DNA of 64,000 nucleotides from Nitrospinia bacterium. GTDB taxonomy: Bacteria > Nitrospinota > Nitrospinia > Nitrospinales > JAJDAT01. Location of the stretch: assembly GCA_029261715.1 (NCBI GenBank), contig JAJDAT010000049.1, positions 1 through 64,000 of the forward strand, written 5' to 3'. The translations under genes were made by a program, and so were the position numbers. Below are positions 60,590 to 64,000 of the stretch, piece after piece (positions within the stretch are counted from its first letter, which is position 1; the number at the start of each line of letters is the position of its first letter). A model generated the notes under the pieces. The model saw only the letters and a list, made by a program, of their open reading frames with translations, made no database searches and was not told the DNA's origin.

Positions 60590-62391
60590 TGCGATCTATA
60601 AAATCTTATAATAAAACTGGGTTTAATTGGAAAGATCAAAGCGGTTTTACAATGATAGAACTTATCGTTGCCGGAGCTTTGACGCTTCTAATAATCGGAA
60701 TCATGGTTGGAATTCTTCAAAATGAGAGAATTATTTTTGATCGACAAACCCAAAAATCCGAATTAGAGACTGCTGGGATTGCGACAAAAGAATTTCTTTC
60801 AAAGTCAGTTATGAATTCTGGTTATAACGTATTCCGTGGTAAACGTTTTTTAGCCGCTTCTGACCATTATCTTAGCGTGGTCTACGATGAAGATGATGAT
60901 GGCGCCATTCAGAACGATGAAGTATTTGTTTACGCCGTTTCTGAAGCGTCAGGCTCAGTTACGGAGTCTTTTTCTGTGGACGCTTATTTTGACCAAAATG
61001 ACGACGGGAATGTTGCTAGTGATGAGCATCGTGTTTATAGCATTGAATTGATCTTGAATAGCCCTCCTTACAATTTATATAAATACACTCTTAATAATGG
61101 AGATAGCGGTTATAGTAAAGCTGTTGTCGCTAGGAACGTCGATAATTTTATTATGTCCTATTACAATAAAAATTTAAAATTATTGCCTCGCGATGTAAAT
61201 AATTCTGAGGTAGATCCAACTATGCCATTTAATTTTTCCGCTTCGGAATCTCAATTAAATGATATCCGACGTGTAGATATGGAACTTTTGGTGCGCAGTA
61301 AAAATCTAGATTCTAAACCGGAGCATCTATCTAGTGGAACTTATACAGCCAACAGTGTCGCCACTTATGGGGGGGATACCACCTATAGCGACGGTTATCA
61401 TAGAAAAACTTTTACCGCCAAGATTTCTCCGCGGAACTTGTCATTATCTCCATGGGGATCTATTTCTTTAGCCGCTAGTCCATCGAGCGTAACCTGTCCT
61501 ACCGCGTCAACGACGGTTACGGCTAACCTGGTGGATAATCAAGGACAAGCCATGTCTGGGGAAACTTTAACCTTCACGACAAATGGAGGTACGCTTTCAC
61601 CTTCTTCTGTTACTACAGGCACAAGTGGATCTGGTGAAACTTCATTAACTTATGATTTTAGCGATTCCACAAAAACTATTACGCTTTCTTCAAATACTAC
61701 GGTAACAGTGGATGGAGAGAGTCGACCTATTTATAATTCAATTCCTATTTCGTTTACCATAGGTGTTGCGTCTGGCGATAACATTGCCACAGAAGACTTT
61801 GAAAACGCGCAAGGAAATACAATTCCAAATTGGACTGAGTATGGTCAAACCAATTGGAATATAAGTACTTCAGGCACAAAGGTTTATCACAGCGCTGCAA
61901 ATGGGTCTGGTATTGCTGTGTATGATGGAGGGTGTTTGTCTGCTGATTATGATGCCCAAGTAGATCTAGTTGGAAAAAATGGATCTGGAATGTCAGATGG
62001 AGATTATTCTGGTTTAGTAATACGCCATCAGGGTGAAGATGACCAAAATCATTATAGAGTCCAAATTTATTCAAGCGTTACCGGAAATGGAAATAACGCA
62101 GTTGAAGAGCTTAAATTGCAAGTAGTTAAAGTTGAAGACGGAACCGAAACTACTTTGACTCCAGAAACTACTCTTAATGTTATGCTTGATTCTTTAAAAA
62201 ATACGACCCATTACCTTAAAGTCAGGGCGCAAGGCGAAAGTATTCAGGCAAAATTTTGGGTGACTGGATCTTCAGAACCAAATGATTGGAATTTGACGGT
62301 ATCAGATTCGACTTTTTCTTCAGGTAAAGTGGGTGTTGCGACTCAAACCTCAGTCAATCGATTCGATAATGTTACTATTACCGCTTTGTAA
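60586..62391 (+). CDS. PilW-type pilin with Ig-like and lectin-like domains
   Basis: A 601-residue prepilin-like protein. The cleavage motif is QSG before FTMIELIVAGALTLLIIGI. After a PilW-like body (to about 280), residues about 287-395 form a Big_1-type Ig-like domain (SLAASPSSVTCPTASTTVTA, NLVDNQGQAMSGETLTFTTN). Residues about 400-600 form a LamG/DUF1080-like jelly-roll: EDFENAQGNTIPNWTEYGQT, YSGLVIRHQGEDDQNHYRVQ, KAKFWV-type strand and GVATQTSVNRFDNVTITAL. Such domains usually bind carbohydrate. A pilin ending in a lectin-like domain suggests an adhesive tip (inference). It is the last gene in the cluster; no pilY1 is seen. Confidence 0.8.
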   Translation: MMRSIKSYNKTGFNWKDQSGFTMIELIVAGALTLLIIGIMVGILQNERIIFDRQTQKSELETAGIATKEFLSKSVMNSGYNVFRGKRFLAASDHYLSVVYDEDDDGAIQNDEVFVYAVSEASGSVTESFSVDAYFDQNDDGNVASDEHRVYSIELILNSPPYNLYKYTLNNGDSGYSKAVVARNVDNFIMSYYNKNLKLLPRDVNNSEVDPTMPFNFSASESQLNDIRRVDMELLVRSKNLDSKPEHLSSGTYTANSVATYGGDTTYSDGYHRKTFTAKISPRNLSLSPWGSISLAASPSSVTCPTASTTVTANLVDNQGQAMSGETLTFTTNGGTLSPSSVTTGTSGSGETSLTYDFSDSTKTITLSSNTTVTVDGESRPIYNSIPISFTIGVASGDNIATEDFENAQGNTIPNWTEYGQTNWNISTSGTKVYHSAANGSGIAVYDGGCLSADYDAQVDLVGKNGSGMSDGDYSGLVIRHQGEDDQNHYRVQIYSSVTGNGNNAVEELKLQVVKVEDGTETTLTPETTLNVMLDSLKNTTHYLKVRAQGESIQAKFWVTGSSEPNDWNLTVSDSTFSSGKVGVATQTSVNRFDNVTITAL

Positions 62392-62450
62392 TAAATTTAA
62401 AAGTTTAGCAAGCTAGTTTTCCGCTTACATTCTTCAGTATTAAAAACCGG

Positions 62451-62479
62451 TTGACTTCCCTAAGGTCTCTTCTCATAAT
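62451..62479 (+). promoter_or_regulatory. Sigma-70-type promoter for the epimerase gene
   Basis: TTGACT (62451-62456) and CATAAT (62474-62479) have 17-base spacing. Transcription from near 62486 would give a 160-base leader before the ATG at 62646. No terminator for the pilin operon is seen in the 254-base gap. Confidence 0.55.
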
Positions 62480-62645
62480 GACCTATTTACAAATTGGGGT
62501 AGGGTGTTTTACTTAAACCGGATGGCAATTCCTTCAAAGCTTTTTGTTTGGTATTGAGCTTTCTCTCCGCATAACCAATGTTTTGGCCCGGATTTCCCGA
62601 TACTTTTTAAATTAAAATGCAATCTGAAGTTTACCGGAGGTTGTG

Positions 62646-63581
62646 ATGAATATTGCTTTAACTGGAATTACTGGGATGGTTGGGTCCCACCTTGTTCGAC
62701 GATTGGATAAGGAAAACCCAGAAGGATCAAAATATAATATACGCGCGTTGATTCGCGAGTCGAGTGTCGTTGAACACTTGAAGCCTTTTGAAGATATAGA
62801 TTATGTGATTGGCGACTTAAATGATAAGGATTCGCTGGCTAAACTAGTTGCTGACGCTCACACAGTGATTCACTTGGCGCATTTTCCTGGCCCTGTTCAA
62901 ACAGCCGATGAATTAGTGAAAGCAAACGTTAACGGTAGCTATGAATTACTAGAAGCGGCAAAAAAGGCGAAAGTTAAACAGTTTATTTTTATGAGCGCGT
63001 GCGCTGTTTTTGGAGATGTGTTGCCATCAGTTTCTGCCGATAGTCCGCTAGATGAAAATCATCCAGTTCGCCCAGCAGGTTTGTTCGGAGCAATTAAATC
63101 GGCGATCGAAGCTTTTTGTTTTTCTTACCAAAAAGCGAGCGCGTTTGATTTAACGATTTTTCGACCGGTGACTATTTATGGAGTGAAACCAGATATAGAT
63201 AAATCGGAATGGTTCCAAACAGTCGATTATTTGGCGACCAATTACAATGTTGATTTGAAGGGAAGCACAAAGTATGTTTCGGTTGACTCAGTGTGCCAGG
63301 CAATTGAAAAGGTCATAGGAAAAACCGATGCAAAATCAGCTTATCATCTAGTAGATGGTCATATACATAATTTGGATCTGGGTGAATTGATTGCCGAAAT
63401 TGTCGATTCGTTTGGGGAAGCTCAAGGGGTTAAAGGTCAGGAAGGCGTTCCAATGAGTTCTGAAGCGGCTAAAGAACTAGGTGTTGAATTCAAGGGGTTA
63501 GATGGAATCAAAGAATACATTAAGTTGATTCATCAACTTCAAGTTCAATATGGTGGAGAACGTTCTATGGATAACTGGTGA
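62646..63581 (+). CDS. NAD-dependent epimerase/dehydratase (extended SDR)
   Basis: A 311-residue extended SDR. The N-terminus has TGITGMVGSHLVRRL, DVIHLAH-type HTVIHLAHFPG and FIFMSACAVFGD. The usual YxxxK active-site motif reads LFGAIKSAIEAF, with Phe in place of Tyr (about residue 147), which would remove the usual catalytic base. Such proteins bind NAD(P) and often act on nucleotide sugars. GGAGG lies 5 bases before the ATG at 62646; an in-frame GTG at 62643 is less well spaced. It precedes the decarboxylase-like gene by 36 bases. Confidence 0.85.
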   Translation: MNIALTGITGMVGSHLVRRLDKENPEGSKYNIRALIRESSVVEHLKPFEDIDYVIGDLNDKDSLAKLVADAHTVIHLAHFPGPVQTADELVKANVNGSYELLEAAKKAKVKQFIFMSACAVFGDVLPSVSADSPLDENHPVRPAGLFGAIKSAIEAFCFSYQKASAFDLTIFRPVTIYGVKPDIDKSEWFQTVDYLATNYNVDLKGSTKYVSVDSVCQAIEKVIGKTDAKSAYHLVDGHIHNLDLGELIAEIVDSFGEAQGVKGQEGVPMSSEAAKELGVEFKGLDGIKEYIKLIHQLQVQYGGERSMDNW

Positions 63582-63617
63582 TTTTTTTAACTTTAACTTC
63601 AACTTCAATATTTAAAC

Positions 63618-64000
63618 GTGTTAAATTCTCAGAATTTTTTTAGTCGACTAAAGCAAGAAGGTTTTAATTTTTATACTGGGGTTCCTTGCTCGCTTTTAGC
63701 GGGATTGTTTTCCATTTTGGAAAAACAAGATGAGTTCCCTTATTTAGCTTCCGTCCGGGAAGATGCAGCTGTGGGACTGTGCTCTGGAGCATACATGGGA
63801 GGAAAACTTCCTGTTTTGTTAATGCAGAATTCCGGTTTTGGATATAGTTTAAATGCCTTCACTTCTCTAAACTTGATATATAAAATTCCAATGTTAGTTG
63901 TCATGAGCTGGAGAGGTTGTGGAGGAAAGGACGCGCCCGAACATATTATTATGGGCGATATAAACGAAAAGCTCTTGGAAACTTCTGGAATGGAATATTC
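63618..64000 (+). CDS. Sulfopyruvate/phosphonopyruvate decarboxylase-like protein (5' part)
   Basis: Open from a GTG at 63618 to the end of the window, giving 127 residues. The segments GFNFYTGVPCSLLAGLF, REDAAVGLCSGAYMGGKLPV, MQNSGFGYSLNAFTSLNLIY and VMSWRGCGGKDAPEHIIMG match the N-terminal thiamine-diphosphate pyrimidine-binding domain of phosphonopyruvate decarboxylase and sulfopyruvate decarboxylase. These enzymes act in phosphonate biosynthesis or in coenzyme M/taurine-related pathways. The rest of the gene and its partner lie outside the window. Confidence 0.8.
   Translation, partial: MLNSQNFFSRLKQEGFNFYTGVPCSLLAGLFSILEKQDEFPYLASVREDAAVGLCSGAYMGGKLPVLLMQNSGFGYSLNAFTSLNLIYKIPMLVVMSWRGCGGKDAPEHIIMGDINEKLLETSGMEY

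Noticed and set aside
1-64000. tRNA, rRNA, riboswitch or CRISPR features.
   Set aside because: I looked through all intergenic gaps for the T-arm pattern, known riboswitch cores and spaced direct repeats and found none that I could support.

Overview
The window is 64 kb of AT-rich bacterial chromosome. It looks Gram-negative: there are lipoprotein signals, a PilQ secretin, an AlgI-type MBOAT and an O-antigen-ligase-like protein. No rRNA, tRNA, CRISPR array or complete insertion sequence was recognised. The lineage cannot be fixed from sequence alone; a Nitrospinota or deltaproteobacteria-like organism would fit, with low confidence. TTG and GTG starts are common and genes are often linked by 4-bp ATGA overlaps.

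Layout. 0-7.6 kb holds core metabolism: the 3' end of a monomeric isocitrate dehydrogenase gene, mdh, then a cysteine/sulfate block (cysS, a DUF2851 gene, cysD, and a cysN fused to a degenerate APS-kinase-like domain), and a [2Fe-2S] ferredoxin. 7.6-23.5 kb is mixed: a repeat-rich orphan protein (8.2 kb), a cysteine-dioxygenase-like cupin fused to a methyltransferase (9.9 kb), an FGE-like lipoprotein, nadE, a CBS protein, a DUF945 protein, a B12-binding radical SAM enzyme, a D-2-hydroxyacid dehydrogenase and pepA.

23.5-37.7 kb is an accessory region for cell-surface modification. It has three SGNH-hydrolase-like genes (one interrupted by a single in-frame TAA), an MBOAT O-acyltransferase, an acyl-carrier-like protein with a methyltransferase, an orphan phage-tail-fibre-like gene and a decayed relic of a second copy. 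Three copies of an undescribed intergenic element of about 90 bp lie here (30.07, 34.3 and 37.6 kb). Each has CCTCTAA-type inverted ends and a central hairpin.

37.7-46.6 kb holds housekeeping and signalling genes: a PcrA/UvrD helicase, a REC-histidine kinase hybrid, a FlgO-like lipoprotein, an SDR, an HtrA-type lipoprotein, queE and mutY. 47-62.4 kb is a type IV pilus region: an XRE regulator, pilM-N-O-P, an unusual gene fusing two PilQ-type STN domains to a second PilP domain, pilQ, aroB, a lipoprotein, an O-antigen-ligase-like protein, and a minor-pilin operon (FimT, PilV, PilX and PilW types) with a good sigma-54-type promoter. Two of these pilins are very large, and one carries Ig-like and lectin-like domains. 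The window ends with an NAD-dependent epimerase and the start of a sulfo/phosphonopyruvate-decarboxylase-like gene.

The best candidates for something undescribed are the three-copy intergenic element, the STN-STN-PilP protein, the cupin-methyltransferase fusion, the (I/L)P-repeat orphan at 8.2 kb, and the O-acylation island with its split SGNH gene.
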